From the NCBI GenBank assembly GCA_022419385.1, contig JAJUBI010000007.1, positions 591,768 to 655,767 on the forward strand: a stretch of 64,000 bases of DNA, in the 5' to 3' direction. The translations under genes were made by a program, and so were the position numbers. The notes beneath the pieces were generated by a model that searched no databases, was not told where the DNA came from, and worked only from the letters and a program-made list of their open reading frames with translations. Of the stretch, positions 21,727 through 34,939 are shown piece after piece. The number at the start of each line of letters is the position of its first letter. Positions within the stretch are counted from its first letter, which is position 1. Origin of the DNA: Paraconiothyrium sp. Pb-2020 (taxonomy: Eukaryota; Ascomycota; Dothideomycetes; Pleosporales; Didymosphaeriaceae).

Positions 21727-22515
21727 TAAGAAAGTCTTATAAACATAGGTAGGTAGCCTTAGTAATAAGACTTTCTTGCTAGTAATAAAAGGACCTAGGC
21801 ACCTTTATATACTAGGCTTAAATAGGAAGGTAATATATAATATATAAATATATCTTTATCTAAAAGATATAAATAGAAGTATAACTTATAACTAACTATA
21901 AGTTAAAAGGTCGATATTGTTTGCTAGGTACAGAACTGAAAAGTAGAGAAACAACGCCTATATATAGATAGATTGGCTCCCCACTATTCTCCTACTATCA
22001 GATCCCCCTAATTCCGATCTACGGATCTCCTCAAACTATTACCTAGTAATTTCCTATCTAATAGTTATCCGAAGTCCTATCTCTAGAATTTCTCCTATCT
22101 TAGCTCTCCTCTATGGGTCTCCTCACGGGTCTCCTCAGAAAACACAAAAAGATAATATAAAAAGACTAGATTTATATACTAACCTAATTCGGATATTCGG
22201 GACTAATCCGGATTAGGTAATAGTATATATATAAATTATTAGACTAGCTTATAAGCTAGTCTATTATAGGAAATATTAATTATTTTGGTTTTTATCTTTT
22301 ATAAGAAATCTTATAAGTTCTTAGAAGAACTTATAAGGATATTAAGAAGCTTATTATTAAGCTAAATATATATATATTAACCTAGATATAAAATATAGAA
22401 TTACTATATCTTAGGTTGTTATAAATATTTATAATATTAGCTTAGTAATAGAAGCTAGTACTAAATAGATAATTAAAACTTATATAACTTATATAATCTT
22501 ATTAAAGATTTTACA
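21727..22515. mobile_element. 789 bp palindrome-rich insert in E, less RIP-mutated
   Basis: Absent from the equivalent position in Gypsy A, G and J. A 7 bp direct repeat AACCTTA flanks it (21720-21726 and 22516-22522). Ends are TAAGAAAG...TTTTACA, compatible with a mutated TG...CA, so a solo LTR is possible. It contains four perfect inverted repeats: 13 bp arms at 21728-21740/21765-21777, a 14 bp palindrome at 22203-22216, a 22 bp palindrome at 22241-22262, and 13 bp arms at 22310-22322/22325-22337. The part 21905-22215 is the most GC- and CpG-rich, least RIP-altered stretch nearby. No coding frame seen. Confidence 0.65.
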
Positions 22516-22657
22516 AACCTTAACTACCTTAAGAAGTTAGAAGAATTTTAGTTAAACTAATCTCTTAAAAAAAGCCTAGAAATATTAGACTAAGGGCTAA
22601 ATTACCTTATAGCAAACTATAAAAATTACTACTATTAAAGGAGATATAAGTAGTATT

Positions 22658-23150
22658 TTAAAAGGCTACTTTACCCTTCTTAGAACTATTTTATAGACTA
22701 GCAGCTCTTAGTTCTACTTCTTCCTAATCTAGCTTAGTCTCTAGGAACACTAACTATTAATTCTCTTACTTATTAAAAAGTTTCTTCTACTTCTAAAGTT
22801 ATAATACCTTAGCTTAGGCTATAGCTAGAGTATTTAAAATTACCTCCTAAGCCTTCTTAGCCTTAGCTAGTTTAGCTTAAATTTTAGCTTAGGAGCAACT
22901 AGTATTACGCACTAAAAATAATTAGTTCTAAAGAAAGAATTATAATTAACTATATACTTTTAGCAATAGATACACTATTAACATTATAATAAATATAGGC
23001 CTTATAAGCAGAGCGCCTAGGTATATTATATAGTAAAAGTACATGAGAAATTTTAAGCCTATTATAATAAAAATAAGGTATAGCTAGAAATCTATAATAA
23101 CCTATTTTATTAGTAAGAGTAAGTTGTTTGTTGGTCTTATAAGAAGGTAT
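22658..23150 (-). pseudogene. Opposite-strand ORF (aORF) in E
   Basis: Homologue of the frame at 1446-1956 in Gypsy A, here on the minus strand because E is on the plus strand. It starts IPSYKTNKQLT near 23150 and ends GKVAF before a TAA at 22658-22660, with the Lys/Ala-rich coil in between. It shows many TAA/TAG. Conservation of layout in E, A and J supports a genuine gene of the Gyp-1 family. Confidence 0.5.
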
Positions 23151-23255
23151 AAAGGGTAATAATAGGCTACTATATAATAGGGCCTACCCTACTAATATAG
23201 TATAACCCCTGCAACAGATTAATTTTTAGGCTAAAGATATAGAAGGGGGAGATAG

Positions 23256-23519
23256 TATTATAGCTACTATACTATAATAAAATATAGAACTAATAAATAA
23301 TAATAGTAGCAACTAGTTAGATTATAAGAATAAGTATTATAATTATAGGTTAAATACTAAGTATAATATAGACATGTAATTAGGGTTATATAATTAGATC
23401 TATAAATCTATAGAATAGAGCTATAGAGCCTAGATTTATAGAATCTATATATAGAGCCTAGATTTATAGAATCTATATATAGAGCCTATAGAGCCTAGGC
23501 TAGATAGTAGTATATAAAG
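23256..23519 (+). repeat. E 3' LTR, truncated by insertion of F
   Basis: First ~264 bp of the Gyp-1 LTR (TATTATAGCTAC, heavily mutated) up to GTATATAAAG. The consensus continues ATAATAGATTACTAC, which is missing here because Gyp-2 element F starts at 23520 (half of its duplication would be TAAAG, 23515-23519). It contains a short internal duplication (TATAGAATCTATATATAGAG). Confidence 0.85.
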
Positions 23520-23940
23520 TATTAGAATCCAGACCCGAGTAAGGGTTAGAACCTTATTTATATTATAATAATACTTACTATTAGCTTACCTAGAGTGGAG
23601 CACACGTTTCGACTGTACCGCCAGGCACTAAAGGAAGTCACATAACTAATAGTTAATAAGTAATAGTTAACTATTAACTATATAACTAATAGTTAACGAG
23701 CAATAGTTAACTATCGCCTAGGCTAAGTATATAGGAACTTAAGTATAAAGCTTTTATACTTGTATTTAACCTATTTACTAATCTATTATTTAAATTTACT
23801 CAGGCCCCCTTATTAACTTATTACACTTTATAAGATACTTCTATATTAATAAGACTTCTCTTTCCTCTCTTAGTTGTCTTACCTAAGAACTAACCTTAAC
23901 CCTTTTAGGACTAGCTACCCTTTAGGAGTTTAATATTTTA
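23520..23940 (+). repeat. 5' LTR of F (Gyp-2)
   Basis: 421 bp beginning TATTAGAATCC and ending TTTAATATTTTA. It contains three to four copies of TAATAGTTAACTATTA-like palindromes (23648-23715). The F2 copy is 436 bp, the difference being one extra 15 bp repeat step. It keeps CACACGTTTCGACTGTACCGCC, a less mutated patch, near 23610. Confidence 0.88.
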
Positions 23941-23979
23941 AATACCCTTATTATAATAATAAGAACTTCTACCTCTTCT

Positions 23980-25900
23980 ATAGCCTTAGATACTATTGCT
24001 GTTACTCTAATAGGTAACTCTAAGAGTAAAGTATATAAATCTAATTTATACTATAGTAAATATAACTATACTAATATCTAGATTTTCTAATTAGACTTAT
24101 ACTTCTATAAACTAGGTAAAGAACTTACTAGCTAGAAGAAAGTTATCTTTGCGGCTATATATATATAAGAAGATACTAGAGAATAGATTTAGCTATATAT
24201 TACTAAGTATCTTAAAATAGACTATAAAAACAAAGACAAAGAGTATATTAATAATTATACTAATATAGTTAATATTATTAAGGACTATACTAATTTTAAG
24301 AAGTATCTTAAGTAGATATTTAAAATTATTAATAAGGTAGATATTATAGCACGCAAAATCTAAACTATTATATAGAAATAATCCACAGCTAAATATATAG
24401 CAGAATTTAGAAAGTATACTATATAACTTAATTAGGATAATAAGTCCCTAATAATTATATATAAATAAGGACTTAAAAGATCTATATATAAGGAACTTCT
24501 ATATAGTAGAGGAGTTATTAGAAACTTTAATAAACTATATAATAAATTAATTAGAATTAATAGAGAATAGTTTTACTATAATAAGAATTTTAATAGAACC
24601 TATAAAATATTAGCTTTAGATAACAGCTGCCTATAGTCTATAGGGCACTACTAAAGGGACTATAATACTAATTATAAGATTCTTATAGCTACTAGCTAAT
24701 AGAAGGTGTTTAGTTTAATTACTTAAGTAAAGAAAAAGAAAAGGGATTAGGCCCTTAAAAGCCTACCTAGTATATCTTAGATAGAACCTACTAGGGGACT
24801 AAGACACGCACATATTTTATATATAGTAAACTAGGCTATATTACTAGAAACTGCAGATCTAAGAATAAGGTTATTAGATAGTTAAATATACTATCTATTC
24901 TATAGAATAAAGAGGACAAAGAATAGATAGTTATAGATACTATTAGTAAGTTAAAGCTTAATAAATTAGAATTAGAGAATTTCTAGGATTTATAACTATA
25001 TAAGAATATAGAAGAAGACTAAGATAAGAATAGTAAACTAATCTAATAGTTACTAATTCCTTACCTGTAAGCAAAAGGTAAGGAAATAACCTTTATAAAC
25101 TAATTAAATATATAGAACTATTTAGATAAACTGTAAATCTAACTAAAAAATAGGGAAGTAATACTTTTACCTATAATAATTATACCTTTATTCTCTATAC
25201 TACTAGAATATTATAACTAACGCTAAATAGAAATTATTATACTAGATAATAGAAAATAGGCGGACCACTAATACACACGCTAGAACCCTAATATAAACTT
25301 CTAAAATAAGAACTCTAAATACTTGCTATAGTACTACCTAGACTATTAACACCTATATTATATAAATATTTAATAGGTAATATATAAATATAATTAGTGC
25401 CTAATTTATTACTAAGCTAAAGAATTATATAGAGGTAAGTAACTACAGCGTAGGTAATAATACTACTAGAAATAGTATAACTGCCTAATTAATAACTGCA
25501 ATAAGTATTTATAGGATAAATATAAATAACTATATTTTTCTAATATAAATAATGCTTAAAACGCAGCACTTACTATACTATATAATAGTTTATATATATA
25601 AGAAGGATAGGAAATCTATCTAAATATAAACTATATAAGTTATTATAATAATAAGTATATTTATAGGTTTAGTAAGAATCCTAATATTCTATAAACAATC
25701 ATTAATATGCATAAAGAATTAGATATAATAGATAATAATAAAGCTTCTAAAGTAGAGAAGAACTAGTAGGAAGAAAGTTATACTAGCTGCTAGAAGAAGA
25801 AAAGTGCTACCTAAATATATAACTAAGGTAATATTAGAGGAAGTTAAAACTAGAATATATAATACCTAAGAATTATAATTAGGAGCCTTTTTTAGACTAG
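23980..25900 (+). pseudogene. F gag remnant with CCHC knuckle
   Basis: Charged plus-strand frame after the LTR. The knuckle is at 24813-24854 and reads Y-F-I-Y-S-K-L-G-Y-I-T-R-N-C, i.e. C-x2-C-x4-H-x4-C with three ligands changed to Tyr and the last Cys kept. It would have been the nucleocapsid RNA-binding motif. Frames are broken by TAA/TAG throughout. Confidence 0.75.
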
Positions 25901-28900
25901 CGCTTAGGCAAGAAAATGCCTTTAAAGAACTAAATACCTTTAAAAGTATAGTATTAATTAAGCTACTAGTTTAGCTTAAAGAATTATAGATAAAAGCTCT
26001 TATAGATTCTAGAGTAGGGAGAAACTTTATATTATACTAAATAGTAAGAAAAGTAGGACTTATTATACTAAATAAGAAAGAACCCTATACACTCTATATT
26101 TAAATAGAACTCTAATACCTAAGACACCTTAAATTATAAAAGAGGTTAGAATAACTTTAAATATCTAAGAATATAAGAAATAAATTAGCCTAGATATATT
26201 AAAAGACTTAGTATATAAGATTATTCTAAAATTACCTTAGTTAAGAATACACAACCTATATATTAACTAGGGTTTAAAGAAACTATTCTTTAATTACTAT
26301 AAATATATATTGTAAGTAAAGCCTGTATATTAATAAAGTTTAATAGTAGATAAGAGAGTTATTAACAATATAATACTATAATAGAAAGTTAAAAAATAGA
26401 AAATACCCTTAGTAGACACTAGTAGAAACTACTAGGTTATAAAGTGTAAAAAGAAGGATAATAGTATACCCCTTAAGATACTAAAAGAATATAAAGCATA
26501 GATATATATTTATAGAGAAGATTAGTAAGGTAAACCTACTAGAATATTAACTCTAGAATCTTATAATAACCTAGAAAAAGGGAAGATACCACCCTTTAGA
26601 CTACTATATAGTAAATTAGGAAAAGAAACTAATAAGAAAAGAATTTATTAAGATAAACCTTATAAAGGGATATATATAACTATTAAAGTTACCTATAGTA
26701 AGCCTTTATATTTATTATAAAGAAGAATAGATTACTACAACTATATATTAATTATTAAAGACTTAATAATATAATAATTAAAAATAATACCTATTACTAA
26801 ATATCTTAGAACTTAGAGACTAACTCTTAAGAGCTAAGGTCTTTATAATAATAGACCTATAAGATAATACTACCTTATTAGAATAAAGAAAGGTAAAGAA
26901 TAGAAGACAGTATTTAGATTATACTATAGATTATTTAAATATAAGGTTATACTATTTAGACTTACTAATATACTAGCAGCTTTTTAAGCACTTATTAATT
27001 ATATACTCTGTAAGTATTTAATATATTTATTATTATATATAGATAATATTCTTATCTTTTCTAAAAACAAGTCTAACTATATATTATATATAGATAGTAC
27101 TAAAAGCCCTAGATAAGGCACACCTATAAATTAAACTTAAGAAATACTAGTTTAATATTAAATAACTTAAATTTCTAGAATATATTATTACTACAAACAG
27201 AATTAAAATGGTACTAAGTAAAGTTAAATGTATTAAGAACTAGCTAATACTAAGGAATATAAAGAATATCTAGGAATTCTTAGAATTCTATAGATTTAAC
27301 TAATAGTTTATTAAAGACTATACAAAGATCATAATACTCTTAATAAACCTTATAAAGAAAGGCACACCCTTTATATAAATAGTAGAGTATAGAATATTAT
27401 TCTAACTTCTAAAAACTATATATATTATAGAACCAGTTCTTATACACTTTAGAGATAGAGAACTACTATACTTTAAAATAGATACTAGTAAATAGCACCT
27501 AATTACCTACTACTTATATAAGTTTAATAACGTAGAAACACAATACAATATATATAATAAAGAACTCTACACTATTATAAAAGCTTTAAAACACTAGAGA
27601 ATCTATACTCTTAGTTATTTAATACTAGAAATCTATACAGACTATAAGAACCTACTAAGGTTTATAATAATAAAGAAACTTACACTAAGATAATAAAGAT
27701 AGTTATAAACTACTAGATAATATAAGTTTAAGATAATCTATATAGTAGGAAAAGAAAATAGACAAGTAGACGCACTTAGTAGATAAAGTAATTTAGTAGA
27801 AGAAAAAGTTAAGACCTTCTTTATAATTCTTTATAAAACTAAAGATAGATCTCTAGAATTAATAGTAGAACTTAATTAACTCCTTATAGCTATAAGAGAA
27901 GTACTAAAAGAACTATAAACTAAGATTATCTAATAATACTATAATAACCCTATATATAGATACCTAAGTATTAAGAAAATAATAGAACTTATCTAATAAA
28001 ACTACAGCTTTAAAGAAATTAAGAAAGTAGTAACTAACTTTATATATAAATATATAGACTACTAGAAAAATAAATATATAATATATCTTAAGTATAGAGA
28101 AATATAAGTAATTAAAATACTAACAGCCCTATAGAAAGACATTATAATAGACTTTATTATAGAACTACTAAAATCTAAAGACTTAGTTATAGAAATTAGA
28201 TATAACTCTATTCTAGTAATTATATATTAACTTACTAAGTATATTAAGTTAATACTATATCTTAAAATAACTATAGCTAAGGAACTTACTTTCCTTATTC
28301 TAGATTAACTTATTAGACACTATAGAATCCCTAAGATAATTATAAGTAATAGGAATAAACTCTTTATATTAAACTACTAGATAATACTTATAGCACTTAT
28401 TAGAATAAAAAGAAAGTTATTAACTGTATATTACCTATAGATAGATAGATAAACAAAATATATAAACTAAATAATAGAAATATACCTACATATCTACTAT
28501 AATAACTAGAAGAATAACTAGATTTTTTACTACTAATAGTATAACTAGTATATAATAATAAGGTATTAGCTGTAATAGGCTATATACTATTTTATATAAA
28601 TTATAGTAGACACCTATATCTCTTTAATTAAGCATTTCCTACAAACATCTAAATAGAATAAGCTATCAAGATAGTAGAGAAAATAAAGAAAATTTATAAA
28701 GAACTTTAAGAAAACCTTAAGAAAGCTTAAATAGTAAGTAATTTCTTACTTAAACTAAAAATAAAAAATAGCACCTTAGCTAAAGAAGGGGGATAAAGTA
28801 TACCTACTTATAAAAAATCTTTAAACCTATAAAAGAAAGCACAAAAAACTAGATTATATTAAAATTAAACTATTTTACATTTCTAAACAAATATTACTAG

Positions 28901-29042
28901 TAAACTATAAGTTAGAATTACTGCTAGATATAAGAATATACCTAGTATTCTATATAGATTAATTAGAACTAGCAGACTATAATATACTAGCTAAAACTAT
29001 CTTCTATTACTAGCCTAAGGAAGAAAATAAATTTAAAGTTAA
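25900..29042 (+). pseudogene. F pol remnant (protease, RT, RNase H, integrase)
   Basis: Protease block at 25993-26035: A-L-I-D-S-R-V-G-R-N-F-I with the catalytic Asp intact and G-A changed to R-V. RT block at 27036-27056: Y-I-D-N-I-L-I-F where Y-I-D-D is expected. The integrase C-terminal part near 28900-28990 reads RIYLVFYID, then LELADYNILAKT, and breaks off at KEENKFKVN, the entry to the chromodomain, because of element G. The missing chromodomain is preserved in F2 near 36520-36690. Confidence 0.82.
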
Positions 29043-29524
29043 TATTACGGCTGCTACGCCGCAACAGAATTATAGAAACCAATATAATAACAGCAGCAAC
29101 TAGTTAGATTATAAAAATAAGTATTATAATTATAGGTTAGATGCTAAGTACAATATAAATATGTAATTAAAGTTATATAATTAGATCTGTGGATCTGTAA
29201 ATGCTAAGAATACAGAGCTATAGAATTAGAATCTATAAATCTATAAGAATCTATAAATAGAGCTTACAGAGCCTAAGCTAGATAGTAGTATGTAAAGATA
29301 ATAGATTACTACTAGTATTTCCTTATTATTAATTTATAATATAGTTTACTATATCTAGTTTTTTTATAGAAGATTACCTCTAAGTCTTTAGTAATATATT
29401 TTTATTATAGTAATTAATTAACGCTTACCTATATATAATTTATGTAACCCTATATACTACTTATCTCTTACTAGAACTCTAACTAGGCTACAGCTTACTA
29501 TAGTATTAAAAAGGCCCTATTATA
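29043..29524 (+). repeat. 5' LTR of G
   Basis: 482 bp beginning TATTACGGCTGCTACGCC (CpG-rich end retained) and ending GGCCCTATTATA. About 20 bp longer than other Gyp-1 LTRs because of small insertions such as AAATGCTAAGAATAC near 29198. Confidence 0.9.
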
Positions 29525-29599
29525 CTTTAATAATTATATTTTAAGAGTCTCTATAGGTATATACCTAAATTACCCTTACTAAATAATAGCTCCTATAGT

Positions 29600-30640
29600 A
29601 AACCAACTAATATTATTAGACCTAATAAACTTAGTCTAGATAAAAAAATAACTAAACTATCTAAATAAAGAAAACTAAAGGTAAAAGGATGCCTATAATA
29701 AGTTAGTAGAATAGGTAAAGGCTATATTAGAAGAAAAAGGAGAAGGGGCTAATAAGATAATAAAGAAGTAGATCTAAAGAATAAAACTTAAAATAAGAAG
29801 TAGACTCTTAAAACTAGCTAATCTAAAAAAGTTTAATAGAATAAAAATTAAGCTTAGAGAATTCTTAGCCTCTATATTTCTCTATTTAGATTTAAATTAA
29901 GAATACCTTAGAGAAGAAGATTAGAAGGTAGCTTATATAGTAACTTACTTTATAGGTAAAGTAATAGACTAGTTTAATAGTTACCTTATAGACTAGAGAA
30001 TAAACTAAGTAAATAACTAAAAAAATAGAAACTAATTTTATCTTTATAAGTTATACCTACTTTAAGTAAAAGCTCTAATCAACCTTTAGTAATATTAATA
30101 TAGAATATATAGCTAAATAGAAATTTTTAAAGCTCTAATAGACTAAGATAGTAGTAGCCTATATATTAGTATTTAAATAGCTAGCTAATAAGGTCTTAGA
30201 CTATAGGAATAGGTTCTAATATAGAAGTTCTATAAAGAACTTAAATTAGATATTAGGTATAAAATAATTAGAATAGAGAAACTAATAACTCTATAATAAT
30301 TAAATAAGCTGTCTAAGTAGATAATAAGTTATTCTTATAGAAATAAGATAATAAAGAAGAAAGTAGATATAGTATAAATAGCTAAAACTATAAAACCTAT
30401 AATAAAGGGGATCTAATAGTCTTAGATACTAATAAAGAAAAGGGATTAAGTTAGGATATTATAAAGAAAAAGTAATATAAAGAAGGTACTTACTTTAGCT
30501 ATAGTAAAAAAGGCTATATTACTAGAAACTACCTAAATAAAAGCTAGGAAAAGTTTGTAAAAGGTACTAAGAAGAAACTAAAAAAGTAAGAAACTTTAAA
30601 GGAGACTAAAGAGAAGCTAGCTAGTAGTAAGAAATATAAA
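29600..30640 (+). pseudogene. G gag remnant, all four zinc ligands changed to Tyr
   Basis: Lys/Glu-rich frame following the LTR. At 30491-30532 the knuckle reads Y-F-S-Y-S-K-K-G-Y-I-T-R-N-Y, so each Cys and the His of C-x2-C-x4-H-x4-C is Tyr. This is the fullest RIP conversion among the copies; A and J keep the final Cys. Confidence 0.8.
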
Positions 30641-33600
30641 ACTACTTATTAGGCTAAGTTTCTAAGATATATATATTATATATAAAGATAAAAAGAATAT
30701 AGAATACTAGCCTATAAAAGAAAGGCTAGTAGTAACTTAAAAAGAAAAAATAATTCTATAGCTTAAGAAGTAAAATGCCTAAGTCCTAAGATTCTATAAT
30801 ACTAAAGATCTAGAAAGTAAATCTAATAGTAATAAAGAAGATTATAACTTAAATAAATTAATAGATACCCTATTCTAGTTAACCCTAAGGGGAGATAAGC
30901 CCTTCTCCTTATTACTAGTATAGAAGGTACCTATGTCCCCTAGTAAGAATATCTATATAGGAGAAATTAAATATTTCCAGCCTATAGGACTAACGTATAA
31001 AGCGGCTAGACTAGTTAAGACTAAAAATATATAATAAATAATTAAAGGCTTACGCTTCTATTATAAGAATTTATATAGAAAAACTATTTATAAGGTTTAT
31101 AAAAACTAAAAAATCTAGTTTCTATAAAATATAAAGTTTATAAGCTTTAATAAATAGGTAGAATAAAATATAGTTCTAGTAAGAGAGATACTAAATAAAT
31201 AAGAGTAGGCTTAGATTACTAATAAGATTAAGTAAATAGATAAAGCTTATATACCTTAAGTTATAATAAAATACTAGATTCTAGTTAAGGAAGAACGCTT
31301 AGATAAATTAGTAAAACTAATAGAAGAGAATAACCTCTAAATACTAACTAAATACCTAGCGCATTATAAGTTATTATAAATATTATATATTATAGATAAC
31401 TACTTAATATACCTAATTTTAAAAAGAAAACATCGCGCCTTTCTAATTTAGATAATAGATAACCCCTATAATAACCTTATGCTAAGGGATAAAGTATATA
31501 GATAGTATCTAGAAAAAAAGTATAGAGAATATCTAGTACTAGCCTATAGACCTCTCTTACTAATTAAATATATAAAAGAGTAACCTTAATATAAGTACCT
31601 TAAAAATAAGTGCCCTTAGTATATAGCTAAAAAAATATAGATAAAGTATTAGCTAAAAAGTAAAGAAGCCTTAAGGGTATATAGGGACTATATATTATAA
31701 TTTAGAAGAATACTAAGAAAAACTAATTAGAGTAATAATTAATAGTAGAGTAATAAGAAACTTTATCTCTAAAAACTTTATAAAAGATAAAGGACTCTAC
31801 TATACTAATAAAATAGAAAAAAGAACTTTATTTAATATTAAAAGACTGCCTTTTTAGAAATAAATCTATATAGAAACTATACTAGAAACCTTTCTATCTA
31901 AAGGGCTAGTTATTAATAACTTTATTATAGACTTAGCTAAGATAGACAATTAGTAAGATATAATTCTAGAAATACTATAGCTAAAGTAGGTTAACCTAAC
32001 TATCTACTAGGGAATAAGATAGGTCTAATACCTATACTAGCTAGTAGTAAGTAAGGAACCTACCCTAAAAATACTAGACTAATACTAGAAGTTTATAGAT
32101 ATCTTTAATAAACTAGAAGGATACCTCCTAAAACATACTAAATAGAACTGTAAGATTAGATTAGAAAAAAAAACACAACCTATATAGGGACTAGTATATA
32201 AAATAACTAAATAAGAACTTAAGGTTACTAAATAATATATTAAGAATAACTTTAAGTAAAGGTATATTAGGCCTTTCTAGTCTTTTACTGCTTATAGAGT
32301 TACCTTTATAGAAAAAAAGAATAACCTAGAACTATAGTTCTATATTAACTTTAGAAAAATAAATACTATTATAATTAAGAATAGGTATCTATTACCCTTA
32401 ATATTAGATTTATAGAACTAACTTTAAAATATAAAAATCTTTACCTACTTAAATATAAAAAATGCATACTACTAGATTAGAATAAAAAAAGGTAAGAAGT
32501 AGAAAACTGCCTTTAGAATAAAAAGTTAGGGCTATTTAAATATAATATTATGCCCTTTAGGCTTACTAATACCCTAGCTGTCTTTTAGAGATAAATTAAT
32601 ACTATACTCTAAGAATATATTAGTAAGTATACTATAGTATACCTAGATAATATCTTAATATACTTAAATAACAAATAAGACTACTAAAAGTATATAGAAG
32701 AAGTACTAAACTATATAAGTAAAGCTAAGCTATATTAAAGCTTAGAAAATATAAATTCTATATTACCTAAACTATTTTTCTAGAATTTATAGTAGAACCT
32801 AGGAAGCTTAAGATTAAGTAAATAAAACTATAAAAAATTTTAAACTAGAAAAACTAAAAAATATTAAGAATATCTAATTCTTTCTAGAATTTTATAACTA
32901 TTATAGGAAGTTTATTCTAGGCTAGATAAAGATAATAGAGCCCCTTATAAGGCTAACTAAAAAAGAAGTACCCTTTAAATAGATAGATAAATACTAATAA
33001 GTAATAGATTAACTTAAAAAGGAATTTGCTAAGAAACCTATTTTATAAATTTTAATTTCTACTACTCTACTATACTAGAAATAGATATATTAAATTTTAC
33101 TATAGAAGTATACCTACTCTAGTAGATCTACAAATAGATAAAAAGCACCTATATAGTTATTACTTCTAAAAATATAAAAAGCTAAACTTAACTATAATAT
33201 CTATAATAAGGAAATATTAGCAATAGTTAAAGTATTTAAAGAATAGAGAACTTACCTCTAAAAGTAAAATACTAAATACTAGTCTTCTTAGACTATAAGA
33301 ATTAATAGAATTTATAATAAATAAGCCCTTATATCTTAGTAAGTAAGAAGGCGTAGACCCTATTAATATATAATTTTAAGATTATATACACCTAAGGATA
33401 GAAAACCTAGGTAGACACCTTAAATAGAAGACCTAACTTATAAGGTAAAGCTAAAGTATTAGGGGCCCTACTTTAATTTAATAAAGATAGTACTATTATC
33501 TACAATATACTAAAACTAGTAGTAATAATAGAAATCTAGACTAGTATATAGTATAACTAATTAAGAAGGAGATAGTAATTAGTAATAAGAATATAAGCTA

Positions 33601-34900
33601 CTACCTATAGAAATAAGTATAAGATAATATTTATAAGGTCTTTAATAGAATTTTTATCCCTACTAAGATTTAATATAAGTTTATAAGATAATTCTATAAG
33701 GCGCCGGCATATAGCTACTAAAATTAAATAGATACTAAAATAACTAATAAGGGATTACTACTTCTCTTAAGCCTAATAAATAGTTATAGAAGTCTTACGC
33801 AACTGCATAACTACTATAAATAAACTAAATAGGCACGTACTGTATAGATAACTATAATTTATAAAAGTTTCTAATTAACTATAATAGTTATAATAGACTT
33901 TGTTACAGGACTGCTAAAATCTAAGGACCTAGATAATAAGGTAGAATATAATAGAATTATAGTTATTATTAATAAAGTAACTAAGTACGTATACTTCTTA
34001 CTATATAAAGAGGTTAGTAAAGTAAAGTATATAGCTTTCTACTTTACTTCTATAGTAATAGTAAATATAGAGCCTAGACAAAATTATTATAAATAGAAAT
34101 ATCTACTTTATATCTAAGTTCTAGTAAATAGTATTACCCTTATAAGTATTAAATATAGTATATTAATAGCCTATTATCTATAAATAGATAGATAAACAGA
34201 ATAAATAAATTAAATAGTAGAATAGTTTCTTAGGTATTACCTAAACTATTAATAGAATAACTAGGTAGAATTACTTCTATAGTATAACTAGCCTATAATA
34301 GCTTATAATATAGTGCTACTAGAGTTTTACTATTCTTTATAAACTATAGATTTAACCTAGCAGCTACTAATACCTAGAACTATAAGGTCTTAGAGTATAG
34401 ATAGAGAATAATAGGCTAAGGAAATTATATAAATTTACAGCTAACTTTAGTAAATACTATATTTCTATAAGAAAAAATAGAGAAATACTATAATTTAAGT
34501 ATAAGCCTACGCCTACGCTAGAGAAGAAAGAGAAAGTCTAGCTACTATAAAAAAATTACTAGTAAATAACTATTAAATAAACTAAATTACCTAAAAATTA
34601 GACTATATAAGGTCCTAGAGTAAATTACTCTAGTTTATTTAAATTATAACTTCTAAATAGTATAAAAATACACTTAGTATTCTATATAGCCCTCTTAGAA
34701 AAGGTACTACAGAATATAAAACCTATAGTCTATAAATAGATATATATAGAGAATAGTAAGAAGAGTAGAAAGTAGTAAGTATTAATAAACACTAACTAGT
34801 AAATAGTTAGAATTACTATAAAGTTAAATAGCTAGAACGCGATAAGAAGGGAAACCTATAAAATAATACCTAGAAACTAGAAAGTAACCTTAACTACCCT
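30640..34900 (+). pseudogene. G pol remnant
   Basis: Protease active site at 31741-31752 is N-S-R-V for family D-S-G-A, followed by I-R-N-F-I-S. RT at about 32628-32660 is T-I-V-Y-L-D-N-I-L-I-Y. RNase H and integrase follow by position, and the chromodomain lies near 34810-34890 (NNTQKLESNL). The small GCGCCGGCATATAG patch at 33700 is one of few CpG-rich relics. Function would be reverse transcription and integration; it is inactive here. Confidence 0.84.
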
Positions 34901-34939
34901 AAGAAGTTAGAGAAATATTAACTAAACTAATTTCTTAAA

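Larger units (their letters stand above)
20987..23519 (+). mobile_element. E: 3' part of a Gyp-1 element (integrase end to LTR)
   Basis: Begins inside the pol position equivalent to about 2830 in Gypsy A, at the hAT insertion point, and continues to an LTR cut at 23519 by element F. It encodes the integrase C-terminus and a chromodomain at 21645-21726 in which Y-K-V-K-W-L-E-Y is intact (Trp kept). A 789 bp insert (21727-22515) splits the chromodomain just after its core. A polypurine tract (AGAAGGGGGAGATAG) precedes the LTR at 23256. The 5' part is absent from the window. Confidence 0.88.
23520..29042 (+). mobile_element. F: 5' part of a Gyp-2 family chromovirus
   Basis: LTR at 23520-23940, then gag with a knuckle, protease, RT, RNase H and integrase on the plus strand, up to the start of the chromodomain, where Gyp-1 element G interrupts it (half duplication GTTAA at 29038-29042). 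Family identity comes from the LTR shared with F2 (35489-35924) and from pol sequence. The 3' end is not in the window in this orientation. It is RIP-mutated with many stops. Confidence 0.88.

Noticed and set aside
23640..23720. TAATAGTTAACTATTA palindromes as a replication origin or centromere motif
   Set aside because: They are part of the Gyp-2 LTR and recur in F2 at 35707-35805; LTR-internal repeats explain them.
29525..29560. A named tRNA primer-binding site for Gyp-1
   Set aside because: The sequence after the LTR (CTTTAATAATTATATTTTAAG) did not match any tRNA 3' end I could recall with confidence, and it is RIP-altered.
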